Of a stretch of DNA of 45,056 nucleotides, positions 24,997 to 34,479 are shown piece after piece. The position numbers and the translations under genes were made by a program. The stretch is from an uncultured Bacteroidota bacterium (GTDB taxonomy: Bacteria > Bacteroidota > Rhodothermia > Balneolales > Balneolaceae): assembly GCA_913057895.1 (NCBI GenBank), contig CAJXOH010000012.1:1-45056 (forward strand), in the 5' to 3' direction. The notes under the pieces are model-generated. The model worked only from the letters and a program-made list of their open reading frames with translations. It searched no databases and was not told the DNA's origin. Positions within the stretch are counted from its first letter, which is position 1. Each line of letters starts with the position of its first letter.

Positions 24997-26028
24997 CTAC
25001 GAAGCTTTCGACGCTTTTTGAACCGGTTTTCGTTGAAGAGCTTGTACGATCAGCCAAAGTCCAATGAGGATGGCTGGGATACTTAATAATTGCCCCATAC
25101 TTAAAGGCCACTCAGTAGCAAACGCCGCTTGTCTCACCTTTGTGAATTCAAGCATAAAGCGACCTGTAAATAATACACTCAGGAATGTACCGAGTAACAA
25201 TCCCTTCGGAGGGAGCTTGGCGTATCTATGTAGGATGACAAGCAAAATGACCAGGACTACAACACACCACAGGGCTTCATAAAGCATGGTTGGGTGGCGT
25301 GGTAACATATCGCGTTGCGCAAATACAATCGCCCAGGGAAGATCTGTAGGCCTTCCCAGGATTTCTGAATTGAAAAAATTACCTGTCCGAATGAACATAC
25401 CTGCAATCGATACACCAATGACTATTCGATCTGCAAGTTGTAGAAAGGTGATTTTTTTGAGGCTTCGAGCATAAAACCATAAAGCGAGTGGAATCGCAAT
25501 GGCAGCGCCATGACTTGCCAATCCTCCCCTCCAAATCTGTGGAATAAGCTCAGGGTTGGCCAGATAAAACTCTAAATCGTAAAAGACAATATGCCCCAAT
25601 CGGGCCCCGATGACCGTTGAGAATAAAACGACCATGAGCAGGCGATCCATTTGTTCTGGTGTTAGGCCGATATGCACCATTTCCTTGGATGCAAGCCAAT
25701 AACCGGAGACAAATGCGAGGGCAAACATCAATCCATACCATCGTGGTTCAATTGGGCCAATGGTAGAAAATCCTGGACCTTGGATAATTAAATCTAGCAG
25801 CTGAATGCTTACAAATAGGACAACAAAGATGCCCCAATATCCAAAAGGAATGGGCGAGACGCCCTTTTTCGTCCAACGACTATGTAGCCATTGAGCACCT
25901 ATAAATCCTCCACCTAGAGCAAGCCATGAAATAGAAAAGGGTAAATCAATCGCTGGGACGGAGAACAACACTGGCTGACCATTCCATACAATGGCTGCGA
26001 AGGTGGTTAAAAAGAATTGTAGACTCAT
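24997..26028 (-). CDS. lgt: Prolipoprotein diacylglyceryl transferase
   Basis: A 343-residue polytopic inner-membrane enzyme that attaches diacylglycerol to lipobox Cys. The signature GARLGHIVFYDLEFY, IWRGGLASHGAAI and GNFFNSEILGRPTDLPW, plus RHPTMLYEA, are all present. An N-terminal stretch of about 70 residues with extra hydrophobic helices precedes RWYGLMFALAF, as in longer Bacteroidota Lgt. The ATG at 26028 overlaps the gltX stop (TGATG), implying coupled translation; a TTG at 26037 is less likely. Confidence 0.95.
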   Translation of the reverse strand: MSLQFFLTTFAAIVWNGQPVLFSVPAIDLPFSISWLALGGGFIGAQWLHSRWTKKGVSPIPFGYWGIFVVLFVSIQLLDLIIQGPGFSTIGPIEPRWYGLMFALAFVSGYWLASKEMVHIGLTPEQMDRLLMVVLFSTVIGARLGHIVFYDLEFYLANPELIPQIWRGGLASHGAAIAIPLALWFYARSLKKITFLQLADRIVIGVSIAGMFIRTGNFFNSEILGRPTDLPWAIVFAQRDMLPRHPTMLYEALWCVVVLVILLVILHRYAKLPPKGLLLGTFLSVLFTGRFMLEFTKVRQAAFATEWPLSMGQLLSIPAILIGLWLIVQALQRKPVQKASKAS

Positions 26029-27539
26029 CACGCCCAATGATTCATTGCTGTTTGCAACCGTCGTAACACGGTCTTTTTACCAAGAAATGCCAAACTTGGC
26101 GTCAAATCTGGTCCAAATCCTGCTCCAGAGATAGCCAATCGTGTCGGGAGCATCACTTTCCCCAAACCGACCCCCTGCGCATCTGCCGTATCCTGAAGCC
26201 ATGACTTATATGCCTCAGCATCCAGTTCATCACTAGGATGTTGCTCAAGCGCTTGGTGTAATGCATGAATCATAGCTGATGCTGAATCGCCAACCTTTGC
26301 CATCCCTTTTTCATCGTAGGAGGTGGGGTCTTCGAAGAAAAACGCACCCATTTCAAAGAATTCATCAATTCTTGTTATACGCTCTTTGAGCAGTGGCATA
26401 CAAGCAGTAAGCGCTTCTTGCGTAACGCCGGACAATGTCTTTGCCGCTGGAAGATCGAGAAGCCGCTGGACGATTGTGTCGTCAGATTGCTCACGCAAGT
26501 AATGTTCGTTATACCACATGAGCTTTTTATAATTAAACACAGCACCTGCTTTGCTCACCTTTTCAAGGGAAAAAAGGTCTATTAATTCATCCATTGAGTG
26601 GATTTCTGAATCATCACCTGGACTCCAACCTAGGTAGGCAAGAAAGTTCACAAGGGCCTCAGGCTCATAATTTCCATCAATATAATCTCGAGTATTCACA
26701 GGGATCCCTTCTTGCTCTGCCTTACGTTTGGATAATTTTCCTCCACTCGGAGACATGATTAACGGTAAGTGAGCCATGGTAGGGGGCTCCCATCCAAAGT
26801 AGTTATACAACAAAATGTGCTTTGGTGCACTACTAAGCCATTCCTCTCCACGGATCACATGAGTGACCCCCATATCGTGGTCATCAACAACGTTTGCAAG
26901 GTGATAGGTTGGCATCCCATCCGATTTCATGAGCACTTGGTCGTCCAATCCCTTGGTTTCAAAGGTAACCACACCCCGAATGATATCTGTGAATTGGACG
27001 CTCTCTCGACGAGGGACTTTCAGGCGAATTACATAGGGATCACCTGCTTCAAGACGTTTCTGGACCTCTTCAGAGGGTAACGTCAACGAGTTTTTCATGG
27101 ATTGACGAGTAATGGAATCGTAAGATGGGGAGGGATTGCCTGATGCCTTAAGGCGCTCTCGCATCGTTTCAATCTCTTCGGCGGTATCGAATGCATAATA
27201 GGCAACATCTGCGTTGATGAGTTGCATTGCTGCCTCCATGTAGCGTTTCTTGCGCTCACTTTGTCGATAAGGTCCAGCCTCTCCTCCATGTAAAGGACTC
27301 TCATCCACCTCTATCCCACACCAAGCGAGTGACCTGACAATATCCTCCTCAGCGCCCTCGACAAAGCGAGCCTGATCGGTATCTTCGATTCGGAGGATGA
27401 AGGAGCCACCATGGCGTTTGGCAAAAAGATAATTATAGAGCGCTGTGCGAAGCCCTCCAATGTGAAGAAATCCGGTTGGGGATGGGGCAAAGCGAACGCG
27501 AACAGAAGATGGGGCAGAAGATGACACAGAAAATGACAT
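26028..27539 (-). CDS. gltX: Glutamyl-tRNA synthetase
   Basis: A 503-residue class I synthetase. HIGH-type site PTGFLHIGGLRTALYN (26-29), RIEDTDQAR in the Rossmann fold, and the KMSKS loop as KLSKRKAE. C-terminal anticodon-binding helices are of normal length. Translationally coupled to lgt, preceded by aspartokinase with a 30-base gap. Confidence 0.97.
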   Translation of the reverse strand: MSFSVSSSAPSSVRVRFAPSPTGFLHIGGLRTALYNYLFAKRHGGSFILRIEDTDQARFVEGAEEDIVRSLAWCGIEVDESPLHGGEAGPYRQSERKKRYMEAAMQLINADVAYYAFDTAEEIETMRERLKASGNPSPSYDSITRQSMKNSLTLPSEEVQKRLEAGDPYVIRLKVPRRESVQFTDIIRGVVTFETKGLDDQVLMKSDGMPTYHLANVVDDHDMGVTHVIRGEEWLSSAPKHILLYNYFGWEPPTMAHLPLIMSPSGGKLSKRKAEQEGIPVNTRDYIDGNYEPEALVNFLAYLGWSPGDDSEIHSMDELIDLFSLEKVSKAGAVFNYKKLMWYNEHYLREQSDDTIVQRLLDLPAAKTLSGVTQEALTACMPLLKERITRIDEFFEMGAFFFEDPTSYDEKGMAKVGDSASAMIHALHQALEQHPSDELDAEAYKSWLQDTADAQGVGLGKVMLPTRLAISGAGFGPDLTPSLAFLGKKTVLRRLQTAMNHWA

Positions 27540-27569
27540 TGAAGAAATGTTTAAGCCAAAATACAGATT

Positions 27570-28832
27570 CTATGGGAAGAAGATGTCGTGGATTGCTTGA
27601 AGTGTTAAAGGAAATGCGGGGTTTGGATGATCAGCATGCAAATAAGGTACGTGAAGATGCCAACCGTGCGTATCCATCTCCAAGGGAAGAGCATAACTCT
27701 CACTCCAATGCCGTAGTTGTGATTGTCCTTCTTGAGTCGCATGCAGAAATGTCAGAATGGATGTCGTCGTGTCAAGGTGTGTGTAAGCCATGGCTATGGC
27801 CATCCAGCCTTCACGATAGGGTCTATGGTTTGAAGGTGAATGGTCCGAAGATTGGTCCAATAATGAGCGTGAAGACTCAATGAGTGTACCTGGATGGTCT
27901 GGGTTAAATGTGTTTCGGACTCGAACTGGAAGTCCCTGACTCATTATGGGGCTCAATGTTTTAGGATGTAAGACTCTAGCTCCTGCTAGAGCAAGGTCTT
28001 CCGCCTCATCATAGGAGAGCCTTGGAATGTGCTTTGCTGTGGGCACTACCCTTGGATCAGTCGTCATGATGCCATCGACATCCGTGAAAATGGTCACATT
28101 TATCGCTCCTGTAGCCTCCGCAATTAGAGTGGCTGTAAGATCAGAGCCTTCAAAGCCAAGTGTTGTGGCTTGACCTGTATGAGAACGCCCAATGAATCCG
28201 CCAAGTACAGGCACAGGTACCTGTGACGATGGGTGCTCACGTTCAATCGCACCCCAAAAAGATGCTAAAGCAGGGTGTTGCATGAATGCTGAATTGAGTT
28301 TGTCCCTGGAGACGCTGGCCGCGCCATGTTGTTCATCGGTCAGGATTACCTCACGAGCATCGACAGCAATGGAAGGGATACCTGACCCTTGGAGTACCCA
28401 TTGAAATATCTGTGAGGTGGCTCGCTCCCCAAAGCTCAACATGGCATCCCCATACGAAGATGACAACGGTGAGGGATGACCCTGAAGATCGTTTGCCACA
28501 CTCATTGCTTCTACATGGAGTTGATCTAAGAAGGTGTCAATCTTTTCTTGTAATTCGCTGCGACTTTGACCATCCTCGATGCACTCCAATGCAATCTCTT
28601 TGTGAGTTTGCCAGATTTCTGTCAGTCCACCATCTACCTTGTCTAGCTCTGCTCGAGTAGCGTACTCAATACACCCAACCAAACTACGCGTTGTTTTGCC
28701 AATGGCTGACACCACCACGATCAAGGGTTGCTCGACTCGTCCCTTTTGAATGTGATCAATCACGTGGCGCCATGCACGTGATGATGCAAGTGAAGAGCCC
28801 CCAAATTTTACAATGGAATGTGTCTTGATCAC
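27570..28832 (-). CDS. lysC: Aspartate kinase with short, unrecognisable regulatory region
   Basis: A 420-residue protein from GTG 28832 (a TTG at 28907 would add 25 residues and overlap the divergent permease). The kinase domain is complete: VKFGGSSLAS, SFGERATSQIF, ATTLGFEGSDLTAT and IFTDVDGIMTTDPR, then DEAEDLALAGARVLHPKTL. LGFEGSD replaces the usual LGRGGSD. The last 110 residues should hold two ACT domains for feedback control, but after GTLIESSRS I see a Ser/His-rich linker and a weak single ACT-like stretch. It makes aspartyl phosphate for Lys, Thr, Met and cell-wall synthesis. Feedback sensitivity may be lost; this is inference. Confidence 0.85.
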   Translation of the reverse strand: MIKTHSIVKFGGSSLASSRAWRHVIDHIQKGRVEQPLIVVVSAIGKTTRSLVGCIEYATRAELDKVDGGLTEIWQTHKEIALECIEDGQSRSELQEKIDTFLDQLHVEAMSVANDLQGHPSPLSSSYGDAMLSFGERATSQIFQWVLQGSGIPSIAVDAREVILTDEQHGAASVSRDKLNSAFMQHPALASFWGAIEREHPSSQVPVPVLGGFIGRSHTGQATTLGFEGSDLTATLIAEATGAINVTIFTDVDGIMTTDPRVVPTAKHIPRLSYDEAEDLALAGARVLHPKTLSPIMSQGLPVRVRNTFNPDHPGTLIESSRSLLDQSSDHSPSNHRPYREGWMAIAMAYTHLDTTTSILTFLHATQEGQSQLRHWSESYALPLEMDTHGWHLHVPYLHADHPNPAFPLTLQAIHDIFFP

Positions 28833-28900
28833 GGTAGCATCAGAGTTTTGGAGAAAAGAATATATTGCATCATCATTTAACAGTTGAAGGTCGCGCAATT

Positions 28901-30985
28901 TTGGCAAAAAAAGGGGAAAAATTAGAGAAAAAACTCACACTAATGGACGTGTATGCCATTAGTACTGGAGCGATGTTTTCCTCCGGGTTTTTCTTGTTGC
29001 CTGGGTTGGCAGCTTCTCAAACCGGTTCTTCCGTCTTTTTAGCGTACTTATTGGCAGGATTTTTGATCCTACCTTCCATGTTTAGCGTGGCTGAGCTCTC
29101 CACGGCAATGCCTCGTGCTGGAGGCGCTTATTACTTTATTGATCGAAGTTTGGGTCCTGTTATGGGAACCATTGGAGGGATGGGGTCATGGTTTGCGCTG
29201 ATATTCAAAAGTGCATTTGCACTGATTGGAATGGGGGCGTATATCGCAGTCTTTATTGACCTACCGATTATCCCTGTGGCAGTCGTACTTACCCTAATTT
29301 TTGGTGTTCTCAACATCATTGGGGCAAAGGAGTCTACAGGACTACAGCGGTTCTTGGTTGCTACGTTGATCACCATTATGTTCTTCTACTTGGTTCAAGG
29401 GCTCTTTAAGATTGCAAGTCTAGACTTACAAGTCATTTTAAACGATCGATTTGACCCCTTTTTCCAGTTTGGGTCTCATGGGTTTCTATCGACTATCGGG
29501 CTTGTATTTGTCTCATATACTGGCTTAACCAAAGTTGCGAGTGTTTCTGAGGAGGTTCAAAATCCAGACAGAAATATCCCGCTTGGGATGATTTTATCTC
29601 TTGTCACAGCCTCAATCGTGTATGTATTGGGTGTGCTCCTCATGGTCATCTACCTCGAACCTGCGGAGTTTTTTCAAGATTTAACGCCTGTAGCAACCAC
29701 TGGAGAACTCTTTATGGATTGGCTTCCCGGCGGAGTAGGGCTTGTATTGGTGGTCGTGGCTGCAGCTGCAGCATTTGCCTCAACCGGTAATGCGGGAATA
29801 TTATCAGCATCTCGCTATCCATTTGCTATGGCCCGAGACAATCTCATTCCGTCTGTGTTTGGAAAGATTAGTACAAACGGCACACCGGTGATTAGTGTCA
29901 TTGCCACAACGGGTACGATGATTGTATTGCTGATTTTGTTCAATGTGGAGTCGGTTGCAAAACTGGCATCTGCGTTTCAGTTACTTCTTTTTGCATTGCT
30001 CAATGTTGCGGTCATCGTCATGCGAGAGAGTAAGATTGAATCCTATGACCCTGGGTTTAAATCCCCGCTGTATCCATGGGTGCAAATCTTTGGGATTTTC
30101 TTCTCCATTGTACTCATCCTTGAGATGGGGATTCTAAGTGTCCTTTTTACACTTGCAATCGTATTTGTTTGCGTGATGTGGTACTTCTATTACGCGGTTG
30201 ATCGAGTTGATCGTCAAGGGGCAATTTTTCATGTAACGGCACGAATGAGTCGTCATGTGGACGAGGGATTGGATAGTGAACTTAGAAGTATCATGAGGGA
30301 AAAAGGGCTGCGTAAGGATGATCCGTTTGAAACGGTTGTGGCTAGATCGATGGTCTTTGATCAGTTCAAAAAGGACTATGACACTCTTTTGACTCAAGTT
30401 GCAAATCATATGACAAGTCGTGTCAATTGTGATGCTACCTTGTTAAAGGATCGATTTGCCGAAGGGCCTGATGACCACGCGATGAATCTTGCCGATGGCG
30501 TTTGTCTGCACCATGTGCGAATCCCGGATGCAACCTCTTCAGAAATGATTTTGGTCAGAATGGCCAAGCCAACGGTCATCAAGGAACTTGGAGACGAATC
30601 TCTTCATGCGATTATTTTCTTGGTGAGTTCAACTCAAAATGCAACACAACATTTGAGAATTCTCGCACATTTAGCAGAGGTTATAGACAGTGAATCCTTC
30701 CTCCAGCACTGGGATAATGCCAAGGACGAAACAGAGTTACGAGAGATATTACTTCGAGATGAGCGGTTTGTAAATCTAGTGATTGGAGAGACGGAGGCGA
30801 GTCGAGCTGTGATCGGTAAAAAATTACGAGAGATCCGCTTCCCAGGACAAAGTCTCGTTGCTGTGATTCGACGTCAAGGAATTGTGACCATCCCACATGG
30901 TGATACAGAGCTTATGGAGGGAGATGAAGTCTCCATTATCGGGGAGCTTCCAGATATTGAAACGATCCGAAAACAGTACTGTTAG
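28901..30985 (+). CDS. APC-family permease fused to PTS EIIA-like and RCK-C (TrkA-C) domains
   Basis: About 694 residues from TTG 28901 (MAKKGEKLEKKLTLMD; a TTG at 28865 adds 12). Residues up to about 435 form an amino-acid/polyamine/organocation permease with some 12 helices: TGAMFSSGFFLLPG, SGLAVxx-type MPRAGGAYYFIDRSLGP and SVSEEVQNPDRNIPLGM. The following section (about 475-620) matches the PTS EIIA type 2 fold: DPFETVVARSMVFD, LADGVCLHHVRIPD with the phosphorylatable His kept, FLVSSTQNATQHLRILAHLAEV. The last 60 residues form an RCK-C/TrkA-C domain (IGKKLREIRFPGQSLVAVIRR, GDEVSIIG). This suggests a transporter gated by phosphorylation or a bound ligand. Substrate unknown. The start is uncertain. 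Confidence 0.85.
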   Translation: MAKKGEKLEKKLTLMDVYAISTGAMFSSGFFLLPGLAASQTGSSVFLAYLLAGFLILPSMFSVAELSTAMPRAGGAYYFIDRSLGPVMGTIGGMGSWFALIFKSAFALIGMGAYIAVFIDLPIIPVAVVLTLIFGVLNIIGAKESTGLQRFLVATLITIMFFYLVQGLFKIASLDLQVILNDRFDPFFQFGSHGFLSTIGLVFVSYTGLTKVASVSEEVQNPDRNIPLGMILSLVTASIVYVLGVLLMVIYLEPAEFFQDLTPVATTGELFMDWLPGGVGLVLVVVAAAAAFASTGNAGILSASRYPFAMARDNLIPSVFGKISTNGTPVISVIATTGTMIVLLILFNVESVAKLASAFQLLLFALLNVAVIVMRESKIESYDPGFKSPLYPWVQIFGIFFSIVLILEMGILSVLFTLAIVFVCVMWYFYYAVDRVDRQGAIFHVTARMSRHVDEGLDSELRSIMREKGLRKDDPFETVVARSMVFDQFKKDYDTLLTQVANHMTSRVNCDATLLKDRFAEGPDDHAMNLADGVCLHHVRIPDATSSEMILVRMAKPTVIKELGDESLHAIIFLVSSTQNATQHLRILAHLAEVIDSESFLQHWDNAKDETELREILLRDERFVNLVIGETEASRAVIGKKLREIRFPGQSLVAVIRRQGIVTIPHGDTELMEGDEVSIIGELPDIETIRKQYC

Positions 30986-30996
30986 ATCTGCGCGAG

Positions 30997-31818
30997 CTAC
31001 GATGGGGTGCCGTTTTCCATGCGGACTTCATCAACGGTGTACCCACTAGAAGAGGATTCAGATAGCTTCATGAAGGGTGCTGATGCCTCATGGTAGGCCA
31101 TAAATATCCACCCTTTTTCAAAGGCTTCTTTTTTTAGCGCTTCTCTCGACTCAGACGCTTCCTTTGGATCTACATCATAATTGGCCTGATATCGTCGAAG
31201 TAAAGCTCCCTTTGACCCTATTACATCCCCAGCCATGACATAGGTGGGCTCTGATGGGGAATCCTCTCCAATGATCCACGCTACTGAATGGCTGGTATGG
31301 CCACCAACATGTCTAGACGACCATCCGCGTAGTGGTATCGGGCCATTCTCTACCCGTTCAAAGGATGCCCGTGAGACAACAAAGAAGAAAAACTCCGTCT
31401 CCTTTTCTCCATAAAACGATCCTTTGGTTTCCACTCGTGCAATTTCATTCCGATTGACCCAGTGAGTAGCTTCTGGAAAGGTGAGCTGCCAAAATCCTTC
31501 TTCTTGATGTGCCAATCCACCAATATGATCAATGTGAAGGTGTGAAATCACCACATCGGTAACATCTTCAGGGGTGAGCCCAAACCTAGCTAGATTTTCT
31601 CGCATAACCTCAACGGAGCCATCTTTTGTGAATTCACCCATTCCAGGGTCCAAAAGGATCACCGCATCATCCTGAAGGATTAAAAATGGATTCAAGGATA
31701 GTTTTAACGCACCTTTGGCTGCGTCTTGTCCTGGTTGAAGACGATGAAAGACCTTATCCATCCCCACGGAGAACACCCCTTCATGCAGTGCATATATGGA
31801 ACGGGACAGTCCAGCCAT
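30997..31818 (-). CDS. MBL-fold hydrolase
   Basis: A 273-residue metallo-beta-lactamase-fold protein from ATG 31818, seven bases after the phoH stop; the longer frame overlaps phoH. HLHIDHIGG gives His93, His95, Asp97 and His98, followed by GGHTSHSVAWII with the next His and GDVIG with the bridging Asp. Overall layout resembles AHL lactonase-like/general MBL hydrolases, with a substrate cap of about 40 residues. Substrate unknown. Last gene of the long minus-strand run. Confidence 0.85.
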   Translation of the reverse strand: MAGLSRSIYALHEGVFSVGMDKVFHRLQPGQDAAKGALKLSLNPFLILQDDAVILLDPGMGEFTKDGSVEVMRENLARFGLTPEDVTDVVISHLHIDHIGGLAHQEEGFWQLTFPEATHWVNRNEIARVETKGSFYGEKETEFFFFVVSRASFERVENGPIPLRGWSSRHVGGHTSHSVAWIIGEDSPSEPTYVMAGDVIGSKGALLRRYQANYDVDPKEASESREALKKEAFEKGWIFMAYHEASAPFMKLSESSSSGYTVDEVRMENGTPS

Positions 31819-31825
31819 AGGGTGG

Positions 31826-32905
31826 TTAATTACTCTTGGAAGAGCGCTTTTTGGAGGGTTGACTCTGCGAGTCTTCAAAGGACTCGTAGGCCTGGATGAT
31901 ATCTTTGACCAAGCGGTGACGCACGACATCACTTCGGTCTAAATGGACAAAGGAAATCCCTCGTATGTTGGCCAAAATAGTTTGTACTGTCTTAAGCCCT
32001 GATTGTGTCGATGAAGGCAGATCTGTCTGAGTAATATCGCCTGTTATAATGGCTCTAGAATTGAACCCGATTCGAGTAAGAAGCATTTTTAATTGCGCTT
32101 GGGTTGCATTTTGAGCTTCATCAAGAATCACAAACGCATGATTCAGTGTCCGGCCTCGCATGTATGCAAGAGGAGCGATTTCAATGATATTTTTAGATAG
32201 GTAATAATCTAGACGCTCAGGGTCAATCATCTCTTCCAACGCGTCATAAAGGGGGCGAAGGTATGGATCGATTTTTTCTTTGATTGCTCCTGGTAGAAAT
32301 CCTAATGTTTCCCCGGCTTCAACCGCAGGTCGAGCCAAGATGATTTTTTGGACCCGCTTACTTTTGAGTGCAGCAACGGCAAGGGCGACCGACGTGTAGG
32401 TTTTTCCAGTTCCTGCCGGGCCAATGGCAAAGACGATATCATGATCCTCTGATTGGTCCACGATCGCTTGTTGACCTTTTGTTCTAGCAAGTACAGGTTC
32501 ACCACGATGGGTGTGCAAAATCGCTGAGGGATCCTTGGTTTTTCCTTTGGCCTGTTTTGGCGTCGTATTTTTGGGTGAGTCCGATTGAGCTGCTTCACGA
32601 AACGCCCTGTTTGGTGAAGGACTCCAAAGAGTCACGAGTGTATCAATGTCATGAGAATCGATCTCTTGACCGCGTTGAATCATTGATTCCAACTCTGAAA
32701 AGATCTCACGCAACGCAGCGGTATCTCGTGCTTCTCCTGAGAGCTTAAGAGTAGACCCACGAGCTGTAATAGTACAATCTGGAAAAGATGACTCGAGTTG
32801 TTTAAGGTGACAGTCCGACGGCCCGAAAAGCTCTAAGGGCGTACTATGCTCTAATGAAAAAACAAGAGGGTCTATGGTTGATTCAGTAGAAGAAGGGTCT
32901 GTCAT
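31826..32905 (-). CDS. phoH: PhoH-like P-loop ATPase
   Basis: A 359-residue protein. An N-terminal KH-like segment (about 15-90) precedes the PhoH ATPase with Walker A GPAGTGKT (162-169), ARPAVEAGETLGFLPG and VILDEAQNATQAQLKMLLTR carrying Walker B, then ITGDITQTDLP and RHRLVKDIIQAYE. PhoH proteins are linked to RNA metabolism; the exact role is unknown. A Ser/Lys-rich C-terminus. Gap of 47 bases after rpe. Confidence 0.93.
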   Translation of the reverse strand: MTDPSSTESTIDPLVFSLEHSTPLELFGPSDCHLKQLESSFPDCTITARGSTLKLSGEARDTAALREIFSELESMIQRGQEIDSHDIDTLVTLWSPSPNRAFREAAQSDSPKNTTPKQAKGKTKDPSAILHTHRGEPVLARTKGQQAIVDQSEDHDIVFAIGPAGTGKTYTSVALAVAALKSKRVQKIILARPAVEAGETLGFLPGAIKEKIDPYLRPLYDALEEMIDPERLDYYLSKNIIEIAPLAYMRGRTLNHAFVILDEAQNATQAQLKMLLTRIGFNSRAIITGDITQTDLPSSTQSGLKTVQTILANIRGISFVHLDRSDVVRHRLVKDIIQAYESFEDSQSQPSKKRSSKSN

Positions 32906-32952
32906 AGTGTGAAAAACAGAGTGCGTAACGTCATTTAGTTGGCGATCATTAC

Positions 32953-33642
32953 TTAAGAGCTCGCATGTTCAATTTTGGTATGAAACAACGCCCATCGCTC
33001 CTTTCGATCCGGGGCCTTAAAAAAGGCACTGCCCGCTACTAAAGATTGTCCTCCAGCATCCAAACAAGCATCGATGGTTTCTGGTGACACACCTCCATCA
33101 AATTGGATGATAAAGGATGCTCCATTCTTAGACCGCCAGTCTCTGAGTGCTCGTGCTTTATCGAGCGTTTCCATGATAAATGTTTGCCCACCAAAGCCAG
33201 GATTTACACTCATGATCACGACAACATCAACCATCGCTAGCACAGGTTCGAGTACCTGCCATGGGGTCGACGGATTAATCGCTACTCCAGCAGCAGCACC
33301 TAAATCATGAATTTGCTGTATCGTCCGATGCAAATGGGGGCACGCCTCGGCATGCACAGAAAGGATATCTGCACCTGCATCTCTAAAGGGGCTCAACATT
33401 TGTTCGGGTTTTTCAATCATCAGATGAACATCCACCGTTGTATCGGGGGCAGCATGTCGTACCGCACGGACGGTGTCTGGCCCAAACGTAAGGTTGGGGA
33501 CAAAGTGGCCATCCATAATGTCGCAGTGAATCCACGGAGCACCTAGTGCTACGGCTTCGCGGACGTCATCACCCAAGTGTCCAAAATCTGCAGAGAGGAT
33601 GGAAGGTGCAATAAATGGCGTTGAGGGTCGTGTCAAAGACAT
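32953..33642 (-). CDS. rpe: Ribulose-phosphate 3-epimerase
   Basis: A 229-residue TIM barrel of the pentose phosphate pathway. Family motifs IAPSILSADFGHLG, HCDIMDGHFVPNLTFGP (metal and catalytic Asp), VDVHLMIEKPE, VVIMSVNPGFGGQTFI and FDGGVSPETI are all present. Sits between the PASTA protein gene and phoH. Confidence 0.97.
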   Translation of the reverse strand: MSLTRPSTPFIAPSILSADFGHLGDDVREAVALGAPWIHCDIMDGHFVPNLTFGPDTVRAVRHAAPDTTVDVHLMIEKPEQMLSPFRDAGADILSVHAEACPHLHRTIQQIHDLGAAAGVAINPSTPWQVLEPVLAMVDVVVIMSVNPGFGGQTFIMETLDKARALRDWRSKNGASFIIQFDGGVSPETIDACLDAGGQSLVAGSAFFKAPDRKERWALFHTKIEHASS

Positions 33643-33669
33643 AGTAGAAGATACGGCTTTGAGCGTATT

Positions 33670-34479
33670 TCAAGGAAGAGAATCTCGGGTGCCACCCTCT
33701 ACACTTGCTTGTTCACGTTCCGCTTCCTCTAACGTCCCTTGTTGTTGTGCAACAATCAGTGTTAGGGCTTCGCCTTCTACAAGGAGTACATCATCTGGGA
33801 TAACCTCAAGGACCGTATTTGGCACCACATCCTCACCTACTGGCTGAAATCGAATCTCTGCAATTCGTAACCCTACTGCTTGAAGTCGCTGCTGAGCCTC
33901 GGGTAGTCGTAGTCCTACCAATTCAGGGACACGCACTCGAGTATCGCCTAAACCATCACTAATGACCAGATCGACACGTGCGCCCTTATCCACCGTATCT
34001 CCAGCTATTAATGATTGATCAAGCACCGTATTTCGAAATCGATTTGATTCATAACGGAGATTCCCAACCGATAATCCTGAATTTTCGAGCTGGATCGTCG
34101 CGTTTCGTAACGACATGTCCACCACACGAGGGACCACCGCTTTCGGACGCGATTGTGCATTTACAGTAACATAGACTCGTCGGTTTGGCTTAACAATGCT
34201 AAAAGGTTTAGGGTTTTGATCGATAATCGCATTGGGTGGAACATTGGTTTGATTGCGACGAGCAGCGATGCCCACCCGAAGGCCCGCCTCTTGAAGTGTA
34301 GCTACGGCTTGATCATACGATAATGCTGTGAGCTCTGGAACAGTAACGCCTTGACTAAAGCGAGTGTACCATGGCATGACAATCCAAATGAGGATGGCTC
34401 CTATGATTCCACCTATGACAACAATACCTGCAATGGCTTGCCACCCATCTTTACGAATATGTCGAAGTGGAAGTCTCAT
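33670..34479 (-). CDS. Membrane-anchored protein with three PASTA domains
   Basis: A 269-residue protein from ATG 34479. One membrane helix (about 13-35, AIAGIVVIGGIIGAILIWIV) leaves a periplasmic part with three PASTA domains starting at VTVPELTALSYDQAVATL, AVVPRVVDMSLRNATIQL and VRVPELVGLRLPEAQQRL. The C-terminus is Glu-rich. No kinase domain is attached. PASTA domains bind peptidoglycan in Gram-positive kinases; a cell-wall role is inferred. Its ATG overlaps the preceding gene's stop (TGATG). Confidence 0.88.
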   Translation of the reverse strand: MRLPLRHIRKDGWQAIAGIVVIGGIIGAILIWIVMPWYTRFSQGVTVPELTALSYDQAVATLQEAGLRVGIAARRNQTNVPPNAIIDQNPKPFSIVKPNRRVYVTVNAQSRPKAVVPRVVDMSLRNATIQLENSGLSVGNLRYESNRFRNTVLDQSLIAGDTVDKGARVDLVISDGLGDTRVRVPELVGLRLPEAQQRLQAVGLRIAEIRFQPVGEDVVPNTVLEVIPDDVLLVEGEALTLIVAQQQGTLEEAEREQASVEGGTRDSLP

